Below, piece after piece: positions 37,854 to 45,272 of a stretch of 64,000 nucleotides of DNA (positions are counted from its first letter, which is position 1; each line of letters begins with the position of its first letter). The DNA is taken from NCBI GenBank assembly GCA_003667865.1, contig CP033051.1, positions 3,126,501 to 3,190,500 on the forward strand. The letters run 5' to 3'. The notes beneath the pieces were generated by a model. It was not told where the DNA came from. It made no database searches and saw only the letters and a list, made by a program, of their open reading frames with translations. The position numbers and the translations under genes were made by a program. The stretch is from Rossellomorea marisflavi (lineage in GTDB: Bacteria > Bacillota > Bacilli > Bacillales > Bacillaceae_B).

Positions 37854-38294
37854 CTAATGTAATGAATTAAACGAAATACCATCTAATGATTCGAGCTTTC
37901 CTCTCCACCAATTTCCAGAAGAATTTGCAGTCATCTGTCCATTCACATTAAGATATTTTGCATTTTTTAAGTGAATGTAGGAAGGAGGGGTGCTTTCTTT
38001 TTCTTCTTTTTTTCCTTCTCCTTGATTTTGCTGTTTTTGTTGTGAGTAAGCGTCCTTTAAATCAGCAAATTTCTTTGAAATGATTTTTGACATCGTATCA
38101 TCATGAAGGTGTTTTGATGATTCAGTTATGCCTTCGTAGTAGGCGGTTGGCCCAATGAGGGTACCAGATATAATTGCTCCTCTTACATTCAAGGTTACAT
38201 CTACTTCAATTCCATCTTCTTCAACTAATGTAAGAAACATAAGGACAACAGCATCATCTGTCCCGGGTTGTTTTTCAGCCTCTTTGTTTGCCAT
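37854..38294 (-). CDS. GvpU-like protein
   Basis: 146 residues. VVLMFLTLVEEDGIEVDVTLNVRGAIISGTLIGPTAYYEGI followed by a Lys/Glu/Gln-rich linker and IHLKNAKYLNVNG..GNWWRGKLESLDGISF. This two-block layout matches GvpU, a gas-vesicle accessory protein first described in B. megaterium. No other gas-vesicle genes are in the window, and lone gvpU homologues are frequent in Bacillus, so the role here is unknown. The start ATG at 38294 has GGGGTGAC upstream. Confidence 0.75.
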   Translation of the reverse strand: MANKEAEKQPGTDDAVVLMFLTLVEEDGIEVDVTLNVRGAIISGTLIGPTAYYEGITESSKHLHDDTMSKIISKKFADLKDAYSQQKQQNQGEGKKEEKESTPPSYIHLKNAKYLNVNGQMTANSSGNWWRGKLESLDGISFNSLH

Positions 38295-38430
38295 TCATGT
38301 CACCCCAAAATAAGATATTTTATATAAGTTGTATAAGGAACGATAAGGAATGCTACAAAAGTAATATATCCTTTCTGTTATTTCTTTATTATTGGGCTAA
38401 TTGAACAAATTATGAGGAAAATGTGAAATG

Positions 38431-38457
38431 AAAAAGACCAGCCACTTGGCTGATCTT
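38431..38457 (-). terminator. Terminator of the LysE-type gene
   Basis: AGATCAGCCA / TGGCTGGTCTTTTT hairpin on the minus strand, overlapping the stop codon. Confidence 0.88.
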
Positions 38458-39088
38458 AGTGATTGAGTAATAATTGAATGGCCTGCCAACCAAAATACAG
38501 TCCGAATCCAATTAAAGATATGCTAGAAAGAGCAGAAATGACGATGAGTAGCTTGTTTGTAAGGAATCGTCGGAAGCTACTGGATAAAGCAGCCATACAC
38601 ACATCCCAAACCGTTATTCCTAAAAAGATGGCCCCACTATATATAATTAAATGTTTTTGATCATAGGTTGAAGCAGTTTCAGCTAGCACCGATCCGAAGA
38701 TTCCTAACCAAAAAAGAATGGTTAAAGGGTTTGATAATGCCATGAAAAAACCTGTAAAAAACGTTTTTGAGTACGATGCTTTTTGTTTTTTGCGGGTATA
38801 CATGACAACTTCTTTTGAGCTAAGTAAGCTTTCTATACCTGTATAGATGAGAACAAAGAACCCAAACGACCATAGGAATGTTTTGACAAATGGAGTATCA
38901 ATAAAGTTTACAATCCCAAAGTACACAATAAGCATATATATGAAATCTGCTACAACAGAACCGATTCCAATTAACCACGCATGGAGAAAACCATTTTTAA
39001 TACCACGATCTAATTGTGCTGCATTAATGGGTCCGATTGGTGCCGCTAATGATAACCCAAGCAAGACGTAACTGAAAAAAACACCCAA
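38456..39088 (-). CDS. LysE family translocator
   Basis: 210 residues, six transmembrane segments. LLGLSLAAPIGPINAAQLDRGIKNGFLHAWLIGIGSVVADFIYM is the LysE/RhtB signature (PxGP near the N-terminus, GxxxxD). Such proteins export amino acids or their derivatives. I chose TTG 39088, which has AGGGAG 9 bases upstream and gives the family's usual length. The longer frame up to 39283 would add about 65 residues and extends through a perfect palindromic repeat, so it is not credible as coding sequence. Confidence 0.85.
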   Translation of the reverse strand: MGVFFSYVLLGLSLAAPIGPINAAQLDRGIKNGFLHAWLIGIGSVVADFIYMLIVYFGIVNFIDTPFVKTFLWSFGFFVLIYTGIESLLSSKEVVMYTRKKQKASYSKTFFTGFFMALSNPLTILFWLGIFGSVLAETASTYDQKHLIIYSGAIFLGITVWDVCMAALSSSFRRFLTNKLLIVISALSSISLIGFGLYFGWQAIQLLLNH

Positions 39089-39252
39089 ATGACTCACACT
39101 CCCTAATAAATGCTGAAAATCCTCCGTTATGTATACAACAAAATCAATAGCCAATAAAAAGAACAAAGAGTATATAACGTCTCTTTGAACCAATGCGCTG
39201 TAAAACAATACCTTGTACAACCTATTCGGGCTTGTCTTTAAATAGAACAAAA

Positions 39253-39298
39253 AGAGGGACGGACCTTTGCTCGATTCGAGCAAAAGGTCCGTCCCTCT
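39253..39298. repeat. Near-perfect 22-bp inverted repeat (GGTCCGTCCCTCT unit)
   Basis: AGAGGGACGGACCTTTGCTCGA / TCGAGCAAAAGGTCCGTCCCTCT, arms differing by one extra A. It lies between two minus-strand genes and has a T-run on the minus strand, so it can work as the terminator of the gene at 39305. It is the most complete copy of the dispersed GGTCCGTCCCTC family. Confidence 0.9.
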
Positions 39299-39304
39299 AA
39301 AGGA

Positions 39305-39559
39305 TTAACGAAGTGAGTTTTGGGTTTCCTCTATAAGTCTTAGTAAATCTTGAGCCCTAGTATATTGCTTGTTGATTTCTGGGTCATCCTCAGAACGAGA
39401 ATGCTGGGCTTTATTTAGTAATTCTTCAGCTAACTTGATATTTTGTTGTGCGCGCTGAAAATGTTGCGCATCGGTTGTGCCTTGAGCTTCGATGACATTT
39501 TTATGAGCAATTTCTAACTGCTTCATCGCTTCCTGTAATGGTTGGTCATGTAGTTGCAT
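39305..39559 (-). CDS. Small helical hypothetical protein
   Basis: 84 residues, predicted to be nearly all helix with coiled-coil character (LQEAMKQLEIAHKNVIEAQ, FQRAQQNIKLAEELLNKAQ, YTRAQDLLRLIEETQNSL). No family named with confidence; similar short helical proteins of unknown function are common in Bacillus. AGGAGG 7 bases upstream of the ATG. The palindrome at 39253 follows the stop directly. Confidence 0.7.
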   Translation of the reverse strand: MQLHDQPLQEAMKQLEIAHKNVIEAQGTTDAQHFQRAQQNIKLAEELLNKAQHSRSEDDPEINKQYTRAQDLLRLIEETQNSLR

Positions 39560-39733
39560 ATGGGTTCCTCCTAAGTCATTGCTTGTTACTCATTAGTTTG
39601 TCTTTAGGGAACCACTATATTCTTGTATTTTTAGAACGTTTAAGTAAGAGAATCGATAAATATAGAAAAATGAAACAGCATTGTTTTATTCCATGATATG
39701 ATACAGATAAGCACTATTCGGGAGTTGTTTTAC

Positions 39734-40381
39734 ATGAATTTATTATTGTTATTTGGACCAACATTGATGATCTTTATTGGATTACAAGTAGCTGGCGATG
39801 TTGTCATAACCTTTTTACTATTTTATGGATGGCTCCTTCTAGCACCTTTTATGTATAACAAGCTAAATAGAGACAATGCCATCCATATAAGCTTTCCATT
39901 AGACAAAAAATCACTATGGACAGGTATCTTAACTGGTATAAGTTTTTTAATCCTTATTTTTGTAACCGTTAGTGTTTTATTTGAATATGTGTTTGACTCT
40001 GGGGAATTAAAGCAATTACTTGTTGAATTAGGGTTTTCAGGGCCACAGGTATGGTTGCTAGTTGTTGTTTTAATCGTCATAAATCCATTTTTAGAGGAAT
40101 TTTACTGGCGAGGCTTTATGCATACACTGCTACATAGAAAAACAAATGTTAAAAACGCAGTCTTACTAACTTCATTATTTTATAGCTTATATCATTTCCT
40201 ATCGACTGTAATATTGTTCACTTGGCCGTTCAATATTATTTCATGTGTTCCAGTATTTCTAGCAGGTATCATTTGGAGCTACATGAGAATAAAACAACAT
40301 TCTATTGCCGCACCGATTATAAGCCACATTTTCGCAGATGCGGGAATTATGCTTATTTACATAGTCTATTTCAGTAGTTAG
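39734..40381 (+). CDS. CPBP family intramembrane metalloprotease (Abi-type)
   Basis: 215 residues, about seven hydrophobic segments. The CPBP motifs are NPFLEEFYWRGFMHTLL (EExxxR), the YHF segment (LFYSLYHFLS) and HSIAAPIISHIFADAGI (H-xxx-D/N). These residues form the metal site of Rce1-like proteases. ATG 39734 is chosen (GGGAGTTG upstream); the in-frame extension from 39698 has no ribosome binding site. It is followed 16 bases later by the phosphoesterase gene, probably one transcript. Confidence 0.88.
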   Translation: MNLLLLFGPTLMIFIGLQVAGDVVITFLLFYGWLLLAPFMYNKLNRDNAIHISFPLDKKSLWTGILTGISFLILIFVTVSVLFEYVFDSGELKQLLVELGFSGPQVWLLVVVLIVINPFLEEFYWRGFMHTLLHRKTNVKNAVLLTSLFYSLYHFLSTVILFTWPFNIISCVPVFLAGIIWSYMRIKQHSIAAPIISHIFADAGIMLIYIVYFSS

Positions 40382-40397
40382 AAAGAGGAGAATCAAC

Positions 40398-41168
40398 ATG
40401 AATACATATGAAAAAATTGCGTTTCTAACAGATATCCATGGAAATGCCTTTGCTTTAGAAGCGGCACTAGAGGCAATTGAAGTAGAAGGGGTGGACCATG
40501 TGTTCTGTGGTGGGGACAGCATTGCGATCGGATACCAAACCAATGAGGTACTGTCATTATTACAATCGCTAAAAGCAAGATTATCCATTGTTTCAGGAAA
40601 TCATGATGAAGCCGTTCTATCTATCGTGAAGAAACAACTGTACCCAGCTAGTCATGCGCATGCGAAAGAGCATCATGAATGGATTGCACGTTCGTTAGAA
40701 GAAAACGACATTGAATTCTTAACAAATATCCCAAGAGTCGTACAAGCTAAAATAGGTCATCACACCTGTCTTCTGACACATTATGCATACAAAGCAGGTT
40801 ACGAATCAAAACCAATCCATCTTGATCCGTATAAAAGTATTGTAGAACCATCTCTAGAAAACATGAAGCAATTATTTGGAGAAAAACAGGAGGGCATCAT
40901 TCTATTCGGTCATCATCACCCTGAACATCACTTCCAATCAAAGAACCAACTCTTTCTTAACCCAGGAGCACTAGGCTGTCAACACAATGACCAAGCAAGC
41001 TACTCTATCATTGAAAATTTAAAAGGCCAACTCACCGTTAAACATAAAACAATTCGCTACAACAGAACCGAATACCTAAAAGGCTTCGAAACATTTCAAG
41101 TACCACAAAGTGAAACCATTCTAGAAATATTTTATGGAGTGAATGATATGTCGGAAATTTCAGACTAA
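40398..41168 (+). CDS. Calcineurin-like metallophosphoesterase
   Basis: 256 residues with the metallophosphoesterase blocks in order: DIHGNAFALEAAL (D-x-H-G-N), CGGDSIAIGY (G-D), SGNHDEAV (G-N-H-D), LTHYAYK and GHHHPEHHF (G-H-H-x-x). They bind two metals and hydrolyse phosphodiesters. The family (YfcE/MJ0912-like) includes cyclic-nucleotide and small-molecule phosphodiesterases; the substrate is unknown. AGAGGAG precedes the ATG. A/C-ending codons become frequent toward the end (a run of 13 at about 41055-41093), before the repeat element at 41355. Confidence 0.88.
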   Translation: MNTYEKIAFLTDIHGNAFALEAALEAIEVEGVDHVFCGGDSIAIGYQTNEVLSLLQSLKARLSIVSGNHDEAVLSIVKKQLYPASHAHAKEHHEWIARSLEENDIEFLTNIPRVVQAKIGHHTCLLTHYAYKAGYESKPIHLDPYKSIVEPSLENMKQLFGEKQEGIILFGHHHPEHHFQSKNQLFLNPGALGCQHNDQASYSIIENLKGQLTVKHKTIRYNRTEYLKGFETFQVPQSETILEIFYGVNDMSEISD

Positions 41169-41354
41169 AAAAGGGATTACCTTAATACATATGGAATATA
41201 ATACAATGACTTTTAAGTAAGCGGTTTCTTGTGTAAAGATAAAAACTTTGTCATTCCTTTATTAAGGAATAGGTTGCTATAAGTTTTATAGTAATTTAGT
41301 AATTACAAAATCAGGAATTTAGTTGCTTTGAAAAAAGGTCAATGATAGCACTGA

Positions 41355-41482
41355 GTTGCTAGGAGCGGAAGGTGCTTGACTCCTGCGGGAACTAGCGGGA
41401 ATGGTGAGATCCCGCAGGAGCAAAGCGACGAGGAAGCTCACCCCCGCCCCGCGGAAAGCAAGCACCTGGAGCGGAGAGTAAC
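41355..41482 (+). mobile_element. GC-rich MITE-like interspersed repeat, copy 3
   Basis: Nearly the same as copy 1: GTTGCTAGGAGCGGAAGGTG, TTGACTCCTGCGGGAACTAG, GATCCCGCAGGAGCAAAGCG, CCCCGCGGAAAGCAAGCACC, and end GGAGCGGAGAGTAAC. Same orientation as copies 1 and 2. It lies 51 bases before the methyltransferase start. Confidence 0.87.
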
Positions 41483-41533
41483 GGGCATTATTAAGAAGAA
41501 GTTTTTTAGTAGGTATAAGAAAGGAGAAAACCC

Positions 41534-42571
41534 ATGCTCCCAATAGAAATCGACCAAAACGAAACATTCCAACTAGGAGAAACCACCTTAACACCCTCAT
41601 ACCGCAAAGACCTACGCCAATTCACAGAAAAAGAATACAACAAATTCGTCAAAATCAACACAATCTCCGACTGGTCGCAACTATCATGGAAAGATGTAGG
41701 AAAACCCTACGAAGTAAAATCATTTGCAAAAGAGAAAAAAGACTGGGAAAAAGAACACGACCGCAGTCTCCCCATCCACACTTCATGGCAAATGTTCAAT
41801 AAATCCTTTCATGAATGGTTTGTGAAAGATGTGCCATCAGAGCTTGATGAAAGAAAACAGCAATTCCTTAAAAGTTTAACCTCATTTAAGCCAAAAGAAA
41901 TCAAAGAGGCAGTAGGAGACTTTGCACGAATCCATCTTTGGAACTATGCCCATCGTGTCGAGGATGGTATCTGGGATCCTCGGGGAAAACGAGCACTATT
42001 TGAAGGATTAGATGTACAAAAGCCAAAAATCCTTTTTCTTGGTGCAGCCGAAGGATACGAAGCGATGCAAATTGCCGCACTTTATCCTGGTAGTGAAATC
42101 GTGATGGTGGACTATGATCCTTATTGTAAGGACACACGCTATGCGGATTTTCCAGACGAATACCCTTTCTTAGGGTTTAATCCAAACACCTCTTCATACA
42201 AGACTTATCACAAACAAGACTTTCCAACAACGTATCTTGTAGATGATATTCGAAACCTTAGCTTTGGAAAGGAATTTGATATTGTCCTAAGTGTTGGCTT
42301 ATTAGAGCATTTTCCTGATGAAATGAAACCGGAAGTTGTAGAATGGCATCGAAAATTTGTGAAGCCTTCAGGCTATATGATCCTAACAACTCCGCGTGCA
42401 CAATTGAAATCAAAGCTCTATTACAAGGTAATGGCTGACGTCATGAACCATACGTATCGAGAACTAATGACTCTAGAGCAAATGGGACTTTACTTATATG
42501 AAAATGGCGCCAATATCATCAAATCTGGTTTTATCAAAGTGCATAATGGGATAATTGCGAAGGTGCGGTAA
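41534..42571 (+). CDS. Class I SAM-dependent methyltransferase
   Basis: 345 residues. The first 130 residues are an unassigned charged region. The Rossmann core starts at PKILFLGAAEGYEAMQIAALYPGSEIVMVDYDP (motif I and the acidic residue of beta2), then VDDIRNLSF, FDIVLSVGLLEHFPDEMKPEVVEWHRKFVKPSGYMILTTP. Substrate unknown. AAGGAGAAAA upstream of the ATG. Codons 2-46 all end in A or C, the most extreme such run in the window; usage normalises after about codon 90. It is positioned directly after MITE-like copy 3 just as the gene at 7192 follows copy 1. Confidence 0.85.
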   Translation: MLPIEIDQNETFQLGETTLTPSYRKDLRQFTEKEYNKFVKINTISDWSQLSWKDVGKPYEVKSFAKEKKDWEKEHDRSLPIHTSWQMFNKSFHEWFVKDVPSELDERKQQFLKSLTSFKPKEIKEAVGDFARIHLWNYAHRVEDGIWDPRGKRALFEGLDVQKPKILFLGAAEGYEAMQIAALYPGSEIVMVDYDPYCKDTRYADFPDEYPFLGFNPNTSSYKTYHKQDFPTTYLVDDIRNLSFGKEFDIVLSVGLLEHFPDEMKPEVVEWHRKFVKPSGYMILTTPRAQLKSKLYYKVMADVMNHTYRELMTLEQMGLYLYENGANIIKSGFIKVHNGIIAKVR

Positions 42572-42714
42572 GGTTATTTCAAGGTTTTTATTGAATTAGC
42601 TGTTGCTTTTTTAGTAGAAGATAACAAACGATCTCGTATTGTCATGCTTAGTTAGAAATTTTTGTTGATACGTAAAAAAGTACTAGAAGAACAAATAAGC
42701 TTGTGTAACTTTCT

Positions 42715-42900
42715 AAGCGGACATTTAGTCCGTTATTTCTAAGAAAATGGCAGTTTTATAGAGTCAAGCGGACATTTAATCCCTTAATTCATGTAAATGA
42801 CTTAAAAAATAGCTTCATAGACTTAAATAAGGTATTAAAATGTCCGCTTAGTAGTAAAAATCCCTTCTTTTAAGACAAATAAGGTACTAAATGTCCTCAT
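42715..42900. repeat. AAGCGGACAT interspersed inverted repeat, copy 2
   Basis: AAGCGGACATTTAGTCCGTTATT at 42715, a second AAGCGGACATTTAATCCC at about 42765, and inverted AAAATGTCCGCTTAG at about 42838 and AAATGTCCTCATTAG at about 42889. Non-coding. It shares layout and arms with the 35975 unit. Confidence 0.8.
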
Positions 42901-43063
42901 TAGATTTCGAATTTTCCTCAAAGGACACACTATTCTTTGTATAATACGTAACCTCACAATCACCCCCCAAAATACTATTCTTAGAGAATATTTATATTTT
43001 TCCATTTCAATATTCAACAATTTCCACTAAAATGACAGAAAAGACGATAAAAAGGTGAGAAGC

Positions 43064-44527
43064 ATGAAAATCAATCGGACCCTGACTAAACGGCATCTAC
43101 TCTTTGTAACTGCTGCTGTTCTACTATATGCATCATTTTTTACTCTATCCTATATATTCAATCAACACAGACTGGAAGAAAATGAAATCACTGATGTGGC
43201 AAGGCTAATGCCAACCAAAGTGAAGAGGGTGACCTCAGGTGAAGAAGAACAAACGTTTGTTGACCTAGTAAAGGAAGCAAATGAACAAGATATAAAGCTT
43301 TCTGTTGCAGGGAAGCGGCATAGTCAAGGTGGTCATACGTACTATCGTGATGGAATTGTGCTCGATATGAATTCGTATAACAAAATTTTAAAAGTAGATC
43401 CTGAGAACAAAACGATACACGTGCAAAGTGGGGCAACTTGGGATGATATTCAAAAGGCTGTAAATCCATATGGTCTTGCTGTGAAAGTGATGCAATCACA
43501 GAACATTTTTACCATTGGTGGCTCTTTATCTGTTAATGTCCATGGTCGTGATATTCGACATGGCTCCCTTATTGAGACCGTCAATTGGTTTCGATTATTA
43601 AAGCCTGATGGGGAAATTATAAAAGTTTCCCGGACAGAAAATAGTGAGTATTTTCCGCTTGTGATTGGTGGATACGGTTTATTCGGCGTGATCTTAGATG
43701 TTGAGCTTCAACTAACAGAAGATGAGCTTTATGAAATTCGAACGACAAAGCTCAACTATGATGAATATGAGTCATTTTTTGCTGAGAAGGTAAAGGGTGA
43801 TGAAAACGTAAAAATGCATCTTGCTAGAATTACGACAGCCCCAGACAAGTTTTTAACAGAGATGTATATTACCGATTATGTGGATGCTTCATCCAACGAA
43901 AGTCTCGAAGATTATAACGAGTTAAAGGGAGATGAAGGCACTTGGATTACCAAGCCAATGCTCGGTTTATCTCGTGATTTTGACTGGGGGAAAACATTGT
44001 TATGGAATCTACAAAAAAAGTATTTTTCGAATCAGGATGGAGAGCTTGTAACAAGAAATAATGTCATGCGATCAGAATCTGCATTTCTAGAATATGAAAA
44101 TGGTAAGGACTCAGATGTGCTACAAGAATATTTTGTTCCAGTGAATGAGTTTGATGAATACATCGATGATTTGAGAGCCTTCTTAAAGGATGAAGAGTTA
44201 AACCTTATTAATATTACGATTCGCTATGTTGAGAAAAATGAGGATGCAGTCTTGTCGTATTCAAAGGATGATATGTTTGCATTCGTTCTTTTACTCAATC
44301 ATGGATTGTCCGAAGAGGATGTTGCGAAAGCGGAAAAAACGATTCAGGGTATGATTGATATTACGTTACAGCATGATGGAAGCTATTATTTACCATATTA
44401 CTCATATCCAACAAAGTCGCAAATGACAACGGCCTATCCGAAAACAGAAGAATTTTTCAAGATGAAAAGATTGCTAGATCCAGAGGAACGCTTTATGAAT
44501 GAGTTTTATGAGGAGTATGGACGATGA
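43064..44527 (+). CDS. FAD-binding oxidoreductase, membrane-anchored
   Basis: 487 residues. One N-terminal transmembrane anchor ([21 protein letters not shown]). FAD-binding PCMH-type domain: [26 protein letters not shown], then [38 protein letters not shown] and [16 protein letters not shown]. This is the vanillyl-alcohol oxidase fold. The C-terminal cap and VRY-VEKNE stretch resemble D-arabinono-lactone oxidase/cytokinin dehydrogenase-like enzymes; substrate unknown. ATG 43064 follows AAAGGTGAG; the GTG at 43055 lies in that site. It overlaps the next gene by 4 bases (ATGA), so the two are translationally coupled. Confidence 0.88.
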   Translation: MKINRTLTKRHLLFVTAAVLLYASFFTLSYIFNQHRLEENEITDVARLMPTKVKRVTSGEEEQTFVDLVKEANEQDIKLSVAGKRHSQGGHTYYRDGIVLDMNSYNKILKVDPENKTIHVQSGATWDDIQKAVNPYGLAVKVMQSQNIFTIGGSLSVNVHGRDIRHGSLIETVNWFRLLKPDGEIIKVSRTENSEYFPLVIGGYGLFGVILDVELQLTEDELYEIRTTKLNYDEYESFFAEKVKGDENVKMHLARITTAPDKFLTEMYITDYVDASSNESLEDYNELKGDEGTWITKPMLGLSRDFDWGKTLLWNLQKKYFSNQDGELVTRNNVMRSESAFLEYENGKDSDVLQEYFVPVNEFDEYIDDLRAFLKDEELNLINITIRYVEKNEDAVLSYSKDDMFAFVLLLNHGLSEEDVAKAEKTIQGMIDITLQHDGSYYLPYYSYPTKSQMTTAYPKTEEFFKMKRLLDPEERFMNEFYEEYGR

Positions 44528-45066
44528 GATTATATATTGTTTCACAAAGCTTTGCAGTGATGGCCATGTCCGTATCCTTTCCTTTCTATCTATTATTTAT
44601 AAAAAATATCGGAACGAGCTTTAGTACATTTGGGTTTGCCTATGGATTATTTATGATCAGCTCTGCTTGCTTTCATAAATTTATTGGTGGCATCATCGAA
44701 AGGTACGGATCGAAGCTACTCTTAATTGTATACTCCTTTGGTATGGCGATATTGTTTTTATTTATTCCATGGATTTCTTCCATTGAACAGGTGTATGTAT
44801 TTCAAATTTTATTAGGTCTGTTTGGAGCGGTTCAAAAAACAAGTGAAAAGTGCTTTATCAGTGATATCACCAATAAGGAGAAGCGTGGAAAAATGATAGG
44901 GGATTATCATTTTTGGACATCACTCTTCTCTGCATTTGCGATTATTGGGACAGGCTTTCTGTTAGATTATGTAACCATTATGGCAATTTTCTATATTTGC
45001 TCGCTATTCTTTTTTATTAGTGGGATTGTTTTATATTTTTATCAGCATAATGAGGCGATTCACTAA
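44524..45066 (+). CDS. Half-size MFS transporter, coupled to the FAD oxidase
   Basis: 180 residues with six hydrophobic segments, equal to one MFS half: first-helix [27 protein letters not shown], then the loop [14 protein letters not shown], corresponding to the MFS motif A position, and [17 protein letters not shown] full MFS protein has 12 segments, so this is either a truncated gene or a half-transporter that must dimerise. The start overlaps the FAD oxidase stop (ATGA), and the frame ends cleanly with a hairpin just after it, which argues for a functional short form. Confidence 0.75.
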   Translation: MRLYIVSQSFAVMAMSVSFPFYLLFIKNIGTSFSTFGFAYGLFMISSACFHKFIGGIIERYGSKLLLIVYSFGMAILFLFIPWISSIEQVYVFQILLGLFGAVQKTSEKCFISDITNKEKRGKMIGDYHFWTSLFSAFAIIGTGFLLDYVTIMAIFYICSLFFFISGIVLYFYQHNEAIH

Positions 45067-45087
45067 GAGAGGTCCGTCCCTCTCTTT
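45064..45087 (+). terminator. Hairpin after the MFS gene, GGTCCGTCCCTC family
   Basis: AAGAGAGG / CCTCTCTT stem with a TCCGTC loop, immediately after the stop codon. The T-tract is weak (TTTAG). Another copy of the dispersed GGTCCGTCCCTC word. Confidence 0.6.
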
Positions 45088-45272
45088 AGTTGGATCGTTT
45101 TTTTGCTAGATACGTAATAATGTTTGTCGTATAACAAATTGCTGAAGAACGCGTTATGAAAATTTCCTTTGTTCTTTGCTTCCGAAAAAGCAGGAATTTC
45201 GTTTTCTTATGGATAATATATATTACTATACTATAGTCAGAAAATTTCGATATAGAAAAAGGAGGGGTCAAC

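Noticed and set aside
39089..39283. N-terminal extension of the LysE-type gene
   Set aside because: It passes through a 22-bp palindromic repeat and exceeds the family length; TTG 39088 has a good ribosome binding site.
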